Of a stretch of DNA of 64,000 bases, positions 46,339-56,539 are shown in pieces (positions within the stretch are counted from its first letter, which is position 1; each line of letters opens with the position of its first letter). Source of the stretch: Dermacentor variabilis. Taxonomy: Eukaryota > Arthropoda > Arachnida > Ixodida > Ixodidae. Position numbers and translations under genes: made by a program. The stretch spans positions 207,853,750 through 207,917,749 of the forward strand of contig NC_134570.1 of NCBI RefSeq assembly GCF_050947875.1. The letters run 5' to 3'. The notes below the pieces were generated by a model, which saw only the letters and a program-made list of their open reading frames with translations, was not told where the DNA came from and did not search any database.

Positions 46339-48711
46339 TTATAGCCGAGCAGGTCCCGGCTGTCGAACAGCTTTAACAGTTCTTGTCTTCAATGAAGACG
46401 TGAATGCAACTTTTAGTTGAGAAAGTGACCTCGGCTGAAAATAATGTAATGACCTGGTTCCGTTAATGCGCATAGCATTCGCAAACCTGGGAGGCAGTTC
46501 GACGTCCCGCTTTGATATTGAACTCTCCGGCACCCAAATTGGTTTTATATGTAAAAGGCTTTCACGTGCCCACTTGTACAGCTCAAACGGTGTCAAAATC
46601 TGCCTTGAGAAAGGCCTTTGTAGGCTTGCCTTGGCAGCCAACCGTTTCAGGGTGCCACCCACCCCATCACAGGCACTTTTTCCGTGTGATGTAGCAAAAA
46701 AATGCCATGTAGCATCCAAACTAAAATCTTCCTTCTGGTAGCACAGGTTTGCAAAATTCTTTCTGTTCTTATACTGGGAAGCAGCCCCATCCGAAAAGTA
46801 GTGCACATGTTCTACCAGCGGCATGTCTACTTTAAGTTGTTCCATCAGCATCTGCTGCAATGTCGGAACAGCGGCAGTCGTATGGTCGAGGCAATCGGAC
46901 ATCACTACGTACGATTGCACATGTGGTTCATCAGAAGAGTTCGTCGAGCGAGAGTAGACTACAATGGGGTGTACTGTTGCTTGAGAGTTGTCCCAGTATA
47001 TTGACTGTGGGGCGCTCTGAATGAGAAAGCTGTAGTTTTCAGAGAAATCCATTATAACTATGGCTTCTGCAGGTGTGAGAGCGGTCTTCAGATTGCGTAG
47101 GGGCCCAGCTTAGAGCTTGCTGACAAAGTTATGCAATTTTAAGTCGCTTATCATCTTAAGGAGACGGTCTACGAAGTCATTATGGGTAAACAACATTGTT
47201 TCCAATCGACAGCGCACTCCACTAGCCCACTGACAGACAGAAATACTTGCTGCCAAATCCCGGTTCAGTGCAGGAGAGCTCAATATCAGCGATTTGAGCG
47301 ATGAATCTCCTGGGCAATTGCTGCATATACCGGTCATACAGCATTCATTCGTTACCTCACACACAGTCATCTGAAGGAGCGAATCGACTGTTTGTAAAAT
47401 GCCCAATGACTGCAGCATAAATTTTACATTTTGGGGGTAAATGCAAACACAAACGGAGTGCGTTCCCGGAGCACCGGCAAGTAAACAGTGGCGTGGCCTG
47501 AGGTAGGCGAACTTAGAAAAGCCGCACTTCAGCTCTGTGTGACCTTTCTTCCATTCCTCGTGCGCTTCCTTAAGATTCATTAGCAGCAATCTTTTTTGCT
47601 TGCCTCGGACGACGTCTTTTTTGCCTGGAAGAAAGACGGATATATGTTCATCCTCATAGAACTTTATTGTGCTCCTTATTGTTCTGTCGTCTAGAGGTCT
47701 ATTTAGCTTTGATGTAGGGGAGCCCAAAATTCCTCCCTGTTGCCTAATTTCCATAGCAATGTGAACTTGACTTTCCGATGCACCAAAGTACTCAGCAACT
47801 TTTTTTCAGGACGATAAATGAGGTGCCAATGCCAGAAGAGAAATTTTTTTCGACCGTTTTCTTTCTCGTACGAATCGATCTCTCACGTCTTCAGGAAGCT
47901 TTCTATAGTGTTCCGCAAGTGCGGTGCTTGTGGCCATTTCATAGGCTACGCTTTGCAGTTGAGCATCTTTACTATCATGATTGGGCAAGGTGCCACCGGC
48001 GACAGCCGCTTCTTCCTCATGGCGCTTCCGTTTTCTGCTCGAGGTCCTTCCAGTCCCATCTCGTGGTGCAGCACATTTTGTTGAGGTGAATGCATTCCCT
48101 TCAAATGTAGACTCGCATATTGTTTCACAATCTGCCAAGCACTTATTGGCTGCGTCTAACTGCGCGCGCATTTGGAAACACCTGACTTTACATTGTGGAC
48201 AGAGTCTTTCACTAGGAACCAGCCCCAAGAAACACACTGCTGTAGCGAGGCCCAGATATATGACCCACGTACCCCGACGGTTTGACCCATGGTCGGAGAA
48301 AGGGTCCGACCACATCTTTGACGCACATAGTGTCCTGAACTTCTTAATATAGACGTAATAATGGTGTGCGCATACTGTTTCTAAACTGTCCTTGTCGCTT
48401 TTCGCAGGCTGCATCTAGGCTGTCAGTTCTAATCAGGAAGGTCTTTTTCACTTGTGTCGTCTTATGACAGTCTTTGGGTGCCAGTGAGCAGGGCAAAAGG
48501 TGTTCATCTGAAAATAGAAATAAATTCACCGATTTGAGGGCTGGATGTTATTTATAATGTGCTGGGGGGGGAGGGGGGCGTGAATGGTGCGAGTGCTCTT
48601 TCTGCGTTTATTTTATACTTATTTGCAAATATTTCAATTTATGAATGTATGAAACATACCTTGCAAATTTGCAGGATTCTCAGGGGAAATTAAGCGGTCG
48701 TGAAGTTCCAT
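46339..48711 (-). pseudogene. transposase-like gene, two exons, broken
   Basis: Model: exon 1 48711-48660 (MELHDRLISPENPANLQ), intron 48659-48508 with GTATGT donor and TTTCTATTTTCAG acceptor, exon 2 48507-46339. The product is about 740 residues. Exon 2 has a frameshift near 48405 and two in-frame stops (TGA about 47806, TAA about 47110); the reading frame is otherwise continuous. An N-terminal Cys/His region (VCAHHYYVYIKKF, SDPFSDHG, LCPQCK) may bind DNA. The middle has KFYEDEHISVFLPGKKDVVR, CGFSKFAYLRPRHCLLAGAP and THSVCVC. The C-terminal block has acidic positions in MDFSENYSF, HYFSDGAASQYKN and KSACDGVGGTLKR, separated like a DDE/D nuclease. It is seen in many metazoan genomes as uncharacterised protein; the catalytic role is inference. 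Confidence 0.7.
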
Positions 48712-48955
48712 GTGCAATTGGAGGATGCTTTACCTGGCACACACCAAGCACAAGCCGCATTGCACTGAAGCGTGCGTCTCTTCGCAATGAAATGCAGATG
48801 ATCACACCGTCTACCTTTCGTCTGCGTTGCAGACGATGCTAGCTTTGTCGTCTGGATCCCAGGCCAGCAAGCCTGGGCCGCGGAGCACCGGAATCAGTGC
48901 TCTACCTATCTTGACTCGCGTCGGAAAAAGGCCGTTGCTGACACGAAAATTCAAA

Positions 48956-49596
48956 ATATTGTTTCTTGCGTTTAAAAAATAATACCTTTTTATAACTTCC
49001 CACATTCATAGTAGACACGTAGGGCTATCTAATGATGTAATGCATATATTTTTAGGCCGACCGCCAAGGCCCCTTTTTTTACCATGAATATGGAGCTTTT
49101 TGCAAAAAAAATTGAACTTTAAAATTTTTTTCCATGAGAACGGCTAAACCTTCGATATTTTAAATATTTTGTAGCTGTACTATGTTAACTGGGCTACCGG
49201 CATATATTCTATGTTTGACTTCCAGGTTTTTCTACGTTCCGAGAAAAAAACTCAAACTTTGCAATTTTACATGCTTTTCCTAGGGCCAGAACCAATAGAA
49301 ATGTTGAAGTATTCATAAAATTTGCAATTTTTGCAGTCACATCGCATCTTTGGGTTGCTACAAACGCAGTTTGAAGGAGTGGATCGCACAGTGTGTCTTT
49401 GAGAAAAAATGTTGATTGATGCCGTCTAGCTCAGCTTGGCAAGAAAAACAAAGTGTCGTCAAAATTCCACAAAATTTTTGCAAGGAAAAATAAACATGGA
49501 GCATGTGTGTTGAACTCTAACAAACATGTGGAAATTTTTCCGGCTATATCTGTGATGGTCGAAAAAACGCTGGTTGATTTGGCGTGGAATGACCCT
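48956..49596. repeat. right terminal inverted repeat (about 640 bp)
   Basis: Partner of the left repeat. The gene's first exon begins about 245 bp inside it, so this side carries the 5' end of the gene and probably its promoter. Confidence 0.88.
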
Positions 49597-49601
49597 GGGA
49601 G

Positions 49602-50340
49602 CACCGTGATGAAGTGTGACGGCGTCGAGAAGGAAGTGAGAGAGGGACAGGCCCAAGGAGATCAAGACCAATTGAAAGGAATGGCGAAGATGGTATTTAA
49701 ATAGGATGAAGACGGCCAGCTAGTAGGGCTGCTGGGTTTTTGCGGTGCTGATAAGATTTACAGGAGGCGACATAACCGCAAACGGAACGGTGAATACTGG
49801 GCCAGAAGAAACGACGCCGAACATGGTCATATTTCTTTGAGACTCCCAGATGACCAGCGATTGGGACATCATGCAACTATGCGAGCACAGTCTCACTCAT
49901 ATGCTTGAGAAGGAGCAGTAGCAGTTCAGGACCATCATGTTGTGACGGTACAATATGTCATTTGCAGCACAGACATACGTGAAAAGCCTGAAGTTGGCAG
50001 GTCCGTCAGGCTGAGGATGATGTCTCTCAGGTAAGGGTCACGTCGTTGCTCATCGTAGATGCCACGAAACGCGCTAAGTACGAGGACGCAGGTTGGCTAG
50101 ATGTTCTGAGGCTGGTCTGGTGGGTCCACTGGATGACGTGACAAGCAATCAGCATCCTCATGGAGTCGGCGTGTCTTATCCCTCTTACACACTGTGTAAG
50201 AGTACTCGTCGAGCCGTAGAGCCCACCAACGGAGACGTGCAGGTGGATGTTTTAAAGACGAAAGGGCGTAGTGATCGGTGATAACTGTGAAAGGCCGCCC
50301 GTAGAGGTAGGGGTGAATATTTACCTACTTTCCAAACGAG
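49602..50340 (-). pseudogene. Gypsy RNase H end and integrase first half (minus strand)
   Basis: The minus strand from 50340 resumes the RNase H as [35 protein letters not shown] and [17 protein letters not shown]. Integrase follows with many stops; FLLDAVTLHHGAP at about 49604-49640 is the central core strand. The DNA transposon lies directly after it. The frames are heavily eroded. Confidence 0.68.
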
Positions 50341-50372
50341 GTAAATATTCACCCCTACCTCTACGGGCGGCC
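50293..50372. repeat. perfect 33-bp inverted repeat with 14-nt loop at LINE 5' junction
   Basis: Left arm 50293-50325 is Gypsy RNase H sequence (YLYGRPF on the minus strand). Right arm 50340-50372 is its exact reverse complement. The loop 50326-50339 holds the target sequence, including most of the target-site duplication. The LINE body starts immediately after the right arm. Confidence 0.93.
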
Positions 50373-52598
50373 AATACCATCCTCATACCAAAGTCAGGAA
50401 AACAACTCATTCTGGACAACCTCCGTCCTATTTCTTTAACGTCCTGCCTAGGCAAAGCTATGGAACATGTCATCCTAAATCGACTCACTAAATACGTTGA
50501 GCAGAACGACATCCTCTTGTACAACTTGATCGGCTTTCATCCCGGGCTGTCAACTCAGGATGCTATGCTGCTGATCCAACACCAACTTATACAGGCCAGC
50601 CCAGCGCATACGAAAGCTCTTTTGGCATTGGATGTGGAAAAAGCTTTTGATCGTATAAAGCATAAGGCAATACTTGGCGTCCTCTCGGAGACGGGGTTAG
50701 GTAAGATATTCTTTAACATGATTAAGGACTTTCTTAGAAATCGAACTGCACAACTCATGCTGGGTGAGCTTAAATCAGAAGCTAAGAATTTGGGAAATAG
50801 GGGCACTCCACAAGGGGCTGTGCTCTCACCAATGCTGTTTAATTTAGCAATGTCCAAGGTTGCAAGAAATCTGGAGAAAATTGAGGGTATACATTATGTG
50901 GTATATGCCGACGACATAACCATATCGAGTGCCAAGGGTAGTGTAGGACAGACAGAGACCAGATTACAGGAAAGCTTATATGTTGTAGAGAGCACACTGA
51001 AAGACATGGGGTTGAAATGCTCGGCAGCCAAATCGGAACTCTTGGTCATTAAACATCGCAGAAAAGGTCGCAAACCAAGAGGTTACATTCCGGAAGATGA
51101 GCCAAGAGTGTGCTTATACACTCATGAAGGATCCGCAGTCAGGCTAGTTGAAACAATCAGGGTTCTTGGGTATCACATAGACGGAAACAATGCTAACTAT
51201 AGAACAATACAACATATCGAGAATAAAACAGATGAAGTCATTAGGTTACTAAGGAGAATTACCAATAGACACAGAGGCTTAGGAGAGGACAGCGCTTTGA
51301 GGCTAATACACGCCTTTGCTCTCTGTCACTTCACTTATGTGGCTGGATTATTCAAATGGAAGCAGGCGGAACTTAACAAACTTAATGTGATGCTCAGGAA
51401 GCTCGTTAAAGTAGCCCTAGGGATAACCAGTAACGCTGCAACTGACAAACTCATGAGTCTAGGGGTGCACAACACAATGGAAGAAATCGCGGAGGCTCAA
51501 CAGCTAGCGCCACACGAAAGATTGACAAAATCACGAGCTGGCCGAAACATATTACAGATAATAGGTGCAGAACTGAATACATCAAGGAACCTAATAGAGG
51601 CTGAAGTAGAACTTAGGACTGACGTTAGGAACAAGATCAGAACCAACCCTCTCCCCAGAAACATGCATCCAGAATATAATGTCGAAAGGAGAAAGGCAAG
51701 AGCTAAAGCACTCTTGCAGGAAATAGCACAGCAGAACCAATTGGCAGCTGTAGTTGATGTAGCCTGGGTGAAAGGTAAAGAAGCATATACGGCCATTGTC
51801 TCAAATTATCAAGGGAAGGTGCAAGATGCTATCACTATTTTTACCAAGGACCCCATGGTGGCGGAACAAGTGGCAATTGCTCTAGCCATCAGGAGTAATA
51901 AGTGGGCCTGCATTTACAGTGATTCGAAATCCCCTATAAAGTGTTTTGATAAAGGCTACGTAGCTGGTGCTGCAGCGAAACTTTTTGCATACATTGGGAT
52001 TATGAGAACTGAAATTCGATGGTTTCCTGCGCATATGGGAAAAGTGGACGAGACTCGGATAAACCTCAATGAGGTTGCTCATGACTTGGCACGAGGACTT
52101 GCTAACCGTGACAGTCACAACCGAGCCGTTCACCATCAAGCCAGGGAATCTAGAGATCATTTAATAACATACAATGACATTACCAAACACTACTATTTAG
52201 GACGCAGGCAATTCCCATTGCCACATTCAAAACTGAACAGGGCTCAGGCAGTCTCACTGCGCTTATTGCAAACAGGTACATATCCCACACCGTACACCAT
52301 TAATAATATATATCCAGAGAGGGAGATTAGGAAGGACTGCAACGATTGTAATGGCATCATTGGAATCAGACAGATGCTGGCGGGGTGCCCCGCGACTCTC
52401 CCCAACCTCGTTGAAGAATGGACACAGTGGGAGAAAAGGATTCAAAGCCAATTGTTTCAGGACCAACTAAGGGCCGTCCAGAGGGCCCATGATGTCGCTG
52501 AAAGGCTTGGCCTGACAGTGCCAACGTGGGAGCGGCCCGCCCTGACTTAAGAAGTCGAGCCTCCGGACCTCATTCCAATAAACGTTTTCACACACACA
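50341..52598 (+). mobile_element. I-type LINE, 5'-truncated, with intact ORF and (CA)n tail
   Basis: Inserted in the minus-strand Gypsy RNase H. A 9-10-bp target duplication CCAAACGAG(G) sits at 50332-50340 and 52599-52607. The first 32 bp are an inverted copy of flanking DNA, the LINE proper starts near 50373 inside RT, and the 3' end is AATAAA (52578-52583) followed by (CA)n (about 52589-52598). It is the same family as the minus-strand copy at 13.35-16.0 kb. With no stop in about 2.2 kb it is the youngest-looking element here. Confidence 0.9.
50373..52550 (+). CDS. LINE ORF2 C-terminal two-thirds: RT, RNase H, tail (open)
   Basis: Open without interruption to the stop at 52548-52550. The frame is open further left (to 50271) only because the inverted filler happens to lack stops, so there is no genuine start codon. 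RT: TILIPKSGKQLILDNLRPIS, GLSTQDAMLLIQHQLIQA, LDVEKAFDRIKHKAILGV, RGTPQGAVLSPMLFNLAMSK, catalytic YVVYADDITISSAKG. RNase H: VAWVKGKEAYTAIVSNYQ, CIYSDSKSPIKCFDKGYV, RWFPAHMGKVDETRINLNEV with AHDLARGL. The tail has CNDCNGIIGIRQMLAGC. Endonuclease, ORF1 and the RT N-terminus are missing, so it is dead in cis despite the open frame. The first RNase H Asp is present in VVDVAW. Confidence 0.9.
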   Translation, partial: NTILIPKSGKQLILDNLRPISLTSCLGKAMEHVILNRLTKYVEQNDILLYNLIGFHPGLSTQDAMLLIQHQLIQASPAHTKALLALDVEKAFDRIKHKAILGVLSETGLGKIFFNMIKDFLRNRTAQLMLGELKSEAKNLGNRGTPQGAVLSPMLFNLAMSKVARNLEKIEGIHYVVYADDITISSAKGSVGQTETRLQESLYVVESTLKDMGLKCSAAKSELLVIKHRRKGRKPRGYIPEDEPRVCLYTHEGSAVRLVETIRVLGYHIDGNNANYRTIQHIENKTDEVIRLLRRITNRHRGLGEDSALRLIHAFALCHFTYVAGLFKWKQAELNKLNVMLRKLVKVALGITSNAATDKLMSLGVHNTMEEIAEAQQLAPHERLTKSRAGRNILQIIGAELNTSRNLIEAEVELRTDVRNKIRTNPLPRNMHPEYNVERRKARAKALLQEIAQQNQLAAVVDVAWVKGKEAYTAIVSNYQGKVQDAITIFTKDPMVAEQVAIALAIRSNKWACIYSDSKSPIKCFDKGYVAGAAAKLFAYIGIMRTEIRWFPAHMGKVDETRINLNEVAHDLARGLANRDSHNRAVHHQARESRDHLITYNDITKHYYLGRRQFPLPHSKLNRAQAVSLRLLQTGTYPTPYTINNIYPEREIRKDCNDCNGIIGIRQMLAGCPATLPNLVEEWTQWEKRIQSQLFQDQLRAVQRAHDVAERLGLTVPTWERPALT

Positions 52599-53760
52599 CC
52601 AAACGAGGGACAGACATTCCCGTTTGGTAATCGAATAATTGCGTTCGGCTGGTGACAGAAGACGGCTAGCGTACGCAATAACATGGTCACAACCGTTCTG
52701 TCGTTGTGCCAGAACAGCGCCGTTACCATGGCCGCTGGCGTCGGTGCCAACCTCCGTTGGGGCGGACACGTAAAAGTGGCCGAGAATCAATGGCGACGTG
52801 AGTCGCGTTGTCAGATCAGCGAATGCGCTAGCTTGGTCGGGACCCCGGACGAAAGTCGCCTCCTTCTTAAGAAGTTCTGTTAGAGGGCGTGCGATGTCAG
52901 CAAAATTTTGCATGAATCTGCGAAAGTAAGAGCAGAGGCCTAGAAAGCTTCGAACGCTGGTTACGCAGGTGTGCACAGAGAAATCATTGACCGTGCGAAC
53001 TTTCTCCGGATCGGGACGGACACCGAGAGAGTAGACGAGGTGTCCGAGCACAGTAAGTTGCTGGTGGCTGAAGGGACACTTTGTCGAATTGAGCTGAAGT
53101 CTTGCCTTGCGGAACACTGAAAGAATTGTCGAGAGATGCTCGAGGTGTCTGTAAAATGTCGACGAAAAGACAATGACATTATCGAGGTAGCACAAGCAGA
53201 CTGACCACTTTAAACCGTGAAGGAGGGCGTCTATGATTCATTCGAATGTGCCGGGAGCATTGCATAGCCCGAATGAAATCACTGATAGAGCCCATCAAGT
53301 TTATTAAACGCCGTCTTTTCAAGATGCATGTCGTCAGTTGCAATCTGCTAATATCTGGAACGAAGGTCTATCGAAGAAAACTACTTGGAACCACTGAAGC
53401 AGTCAAGGGCGGCACCTATCTGAGGTAAGGGGTACACATCTTTATTTGTTACTTGGTTAAGATTCCGGTAGTTGAAACAGAAGCGCCAGCTGTCGTCCTT
53501 CTTTCTAAGAAGCACGACAGTAGATGTCCATGGGCTTGACGAAGGTTCGATGATATCACGGGCAAGCATTTTGCCAACTTCCTTTTGTATAACTGGCGCT
53601 CAGCGGAGGAGACACTATAGGGACGTCGGTGTAGGGGTCTGGCATCGCCGATGTGAATCCTATGCTTGACAAGTGTTGTTTGGCCAAGTGGTCGGCCATT
53701 GAGATCAAGAAGGCCCTGGTATGACAAGACCAGGCCCCGAAGCGCGTGTACGTGTTAGTC
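52599..53760 (-). pseudogene. Gypsy RT and start of RNase H (minus strand)
   Basis: RT entry DIIEPSSSPWTSTVVLLRKK, KDDSWRFCFNYRNLNQVTNK and DVYPLPQIGAALDCFSGSK, then after breaks the active-site box CYLDNVIVFSS. YLDD reads YLDN, so a catalytic Asp is lost. Next are HLVYSLGVRPDPEKVRTVND and FLGLCSYFRRFMQNFADIAR. RNase H begins EVGTDASGHGNGAVLAQRQN and continues to ITKRECLSLVW at 52610, where the LINE was inserted. Breaks lie near 53200-53560. Confidence 0.8.
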
Positions 53761-54087
53761 TGGAAGGGCAGTGGCGATCATCTTCGTTATGTTATTTAAC
53801 GTCGTGGGTTTCGAATCAATAAGAGCAGGTGGCGACGCAGCAGCTTCAGTTAAGACGAAAACTTGATAGTCAGAGGCTGGAACTATGCTTGCAAGAGAGA
53901 TACCCTGGGGTATCACTTGAGGGTATAGTTCAAAATTCACAATAGGTGGACATGCAGCATTGCCTTTTATACTGATACTGCGGGAACATGATACTACTGA
54001 TTCTACTGATACTGCGGGAACATGACCCGCGAACAGAGAACGGTAGCGTTGGGTGACACAATGCAATCGCCATCGTCCGCAGGGGGA

Positions 54088-55235
54088 TCAGGAGAGACGT
54101 CGATGTACGTACGGTAGACGAATGTAATTGGCAGAACGCAGCCGACTGGATGATGGATCAGATGATCCAACGGCATGTGGTAAGGCTAGCGCGTTAACCC
54201 CTGCAGAGCAGCCAATAAAAGCCGATTGTGCCAAGAGAAAGTCAAGTCCTAAGATGATTGCACGTCGGCAATGATCGAAGACGTAAAACAGACTGAAGTG
54301 TGGCGTCCGGCAACTGTAACACAAGTGGTTCACAACCCAGCAACAGCCGGAGTCTCACTAGCAGCTACACTGACTGCAGCGATCGGAGCAGCGATGAGAA
54401 CTTCCTTCAGGCCAATACAGAGGTTTGTGTCCGTGATCGACATGTGGGCGCCGGTGTCAGTGAGTGCGATCACACGTATGCCGTCCACGTCTACGTTCAT
54501 GTGGTTGTGATGTCCATGTAGTGTGAGCAGAGGAATTTCGGGTCGGGTCGGCGGGGCAGACTCACCTCTCGGAGCTGCGCCCGTCAGACTTCCGATTAGC
54601 GGCGGGAGTATGATGGAGAAAGAGAGCAACGACGCCGAAGTGAGCGGAGCACGCGTGGGGATGGCGAAAGGGAGCGATTTGATCGTGCTGGCGATGATGG
54701 CGGAGCGCTGCCGTCGTCATTGCGTGCCGGCGCTCTGGAACTACCACCTGGAGGTTAGATGTTTCGGTAACTCGGCCAAGGCTGCGAGTTCCAAGCACTG
54801 CGACAATGGCGAGGAATGTGTCCAACACAGGAGCAGGTGGGTATGCCATCACAAGTACATCATTCTGCAGAATTCTGATAACGAGGACGGACGGGGGGGC
54901 GTCTGTATAACTCAGGTGCGGCGGGCGGGCTGTAGTCAGGTCCTTTGACTAGACAAAGCGCCGGTAATCCTGCGTTTGCTAGTTCTTGAAACACAGCGGT
55001 TTCGATCAGGTAAATAGTCGCACGGGACTCGTCAGGGTTACGCAACTGAAGGGTAACTCGGGAGGCAGTTTCAATCTCGCAGCGGATGATGCGCACAATG
55101 TTGTCACAATCTGTAATGTGGGAAGAAGAGGACGCTGATGGTGGTCTTGCAGACGACGATGAAGAGTTGAGTTTTTTTTTCGCTCCTCTAGGCTTGTTGG
55201 GTCCGCCATTAAAAGCTATCTGTGAATAGCCGTAC
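54088..55235 (-). pseudogene. Gypsy Gag C-terminus and protease (minus strand)
   Basis: The Gag tail reads NIVRIIRCEIETASRVTLQL and AVFQELANAGLPALCLVKGP. It is followed by a damaged knuckle (CSCVGHIPRHC, first Cys lost) near 54810-54850. The protease in the frame ending at 54330 has IPLLTLHGHHNHMNVDVDGI and VIALTDTGAHMSI with an intact DTG triad. A shift near 54330 leads to AIILGLDFLLAQSAFI at about 54230, the second protease hallmark. Multiple breaks. Confidence 0.72.
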
Positions 55236-55272
55236 GCTTTTTTCCTTCCCGTAACATCATTGGGGGACGTGC

Positions 55273-56265
55273 TTGGTAATCACTTGCGCAAGACGGAGCT
55301 CCACAGCGGACGTCACCTGGCCGCCATTTCATCCGAAGGAGAGCCTTCAACCGCGGCGCCGTCGTCGTCACCGATGGTCATTCTGGCCCAGCCTTGCGAC
55401 CCCGGCATGTTTTCCGGGATTGACTACATTGACGTCGATGACTGGTTGCAGAATTACGAAGGGGTGGGATAACACGCTTAGTCTGGCTAATAGAATATTT
55501 TACCTGAAGAAAACCGCCCAGTTCTGGTTCGAGGCACATCAAGAAGAGATTAGAAGTTCGGACCAGTGCAAACAGAAGCTTAGAGATTTGTTCGACATGC
55601 CCGTCGGCCGCCATCGTGCTGCAAAGAAGGACCTTGGGAACCGTGCGCAGACGTCCACTGAGTCTTACCGGGCGTACAGCCAGGACATCCTCGCTCTTTG
55701 CCGCAAGGTGAATAACAATATGGCAGAGGCAGACAAGATCAGCCACGTTTTAAAAGGCATCGCGGACGACGCGTTTAACCTGCTTCTTTACAAGAATATA
55801 ACAGTGGTCAATGAGATCATTAACGAATGTTGCCACTTTGAAGACGCGAAGAGCCGCCGCATAGTTGAACAGTTTACGCGTCTACCCAATACCGCAGCTT
55901 CATCGACATGCGAACACATTTGTCTACCGCGTTCTCCTCCGAGAACGTCGTACGTATCGTCCGGCGAGAAATCGAGCCAGCGTCTCCTGCCACGGCAGTG
56001 ACGCAGTGCTTTGACAATTCTCGGCCGCTCGTGTTTCTCATTCAGTCGGTCATTTACCAAGAACATGCCGATTTAGGTGTTCCGTCCATCTGCTCCACCA
56101 ATCATACTGACCTTGCTTAGTCTGCTGCCTCTGCCCCTGTTCACCGGAGCAATACGGTCCATATCCGAGATATCTCAAACCGGCCGAATGGAGCCCACAT
56201 GATAATAGACCCATATGCTTTCATTGTGGACGTGTGGGCCACATCTCTCGTCACTGTCAAAGTTC
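55273..56265 (+). pseudogene. Gypsy Gag with CCHC knuckle
   Basis: The capsid-like region reads MFSGIDYIDVDDWLQNYEGV, then after a shift near 55465 WDNTLSLANRIFYLKKTAQF, KQKLRDLFDMPVGRHRAAKK and NMAEADKISHVLKGIADDAF. The tail is NVVRIVRREIEPASPATAVT. The frame ends at 56001 and shifts. A knuckle CFHCGRVGHISRHC is present at about 56209-56250. Confidence 0.8.
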
Positions 56266-56539
56266 TTCTTGGCCAGCCCATGTTGGACCAAGCTTTCCCG
56301 CCAACCCCCGCTCCTCGCCCTGAATCCTCGACCACCTACACTCTCCACCGAGAATGAATACGCACCTGACAAGGCCCGAGCCACTGCGACTAGCCGCTCG
56401 CCATCACCCCACAGTCGCCACTCCCATTCGCCCCCGCTGCTTCGCTCCCCGTCCCCAAATTACCGTCGCCGCTCTTCGACGGGGAACTAACTGGGGCAGC
56501 TCCTGGAGGTGACGCTGCTCTAGCACGCCGGCCTGAAAT

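Larger units (their letters stand above)
45450..49596 (-). mobile_element. DNA transposon with about 640-bp terminal inverted repeats, unclassified
   Basis: Long imperfect inverted repeats bound the element: outer ends GGGGACATTCC (left) and GGAATGACCCT (right), inner ends near 46090 and 48956. The inside encodes a minus-strand, transposase-like gene with one intron. A 5-bp flanking repeat GGGAG (45445-45449 and 49597-49601) is a candidate target duplication, ambiguous because a G-run lies on the left. Joining the flanks restores the integrase of the host Gypsy. I cannot place the transposase in a named superfamily. Total length 4147 bp. Confidence 0.85.
44656..55235 (-). mobile_element. minus-strand Ty3/Gypsy element, host of two nested insertions
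   Basis: On the minus strand from 55235: gag C-terminus, protease, RT, RNase H, integrase, in standard Gypsy order, ending near 44656. The pol sequence is split at 52599/50340 by a LINE and at 49597/45449 by a DNA transposon. Rejoining the flanks restores RNase H and integrase continuity. The gag N-terminus and 5' LTR are lost where another Gypsy begins at 55.24 kb. The 3' LTR is not demonstrable without its partner. Confidence 0.82.

Noticed and set aside
50271..50372. N-terminal 34 codons of the 759-codon frame in the 50-52 kb LINE
   Set aside because: Encoded by target DNA and its inverted copy, not by the LINE. The open frame is fortuitous.
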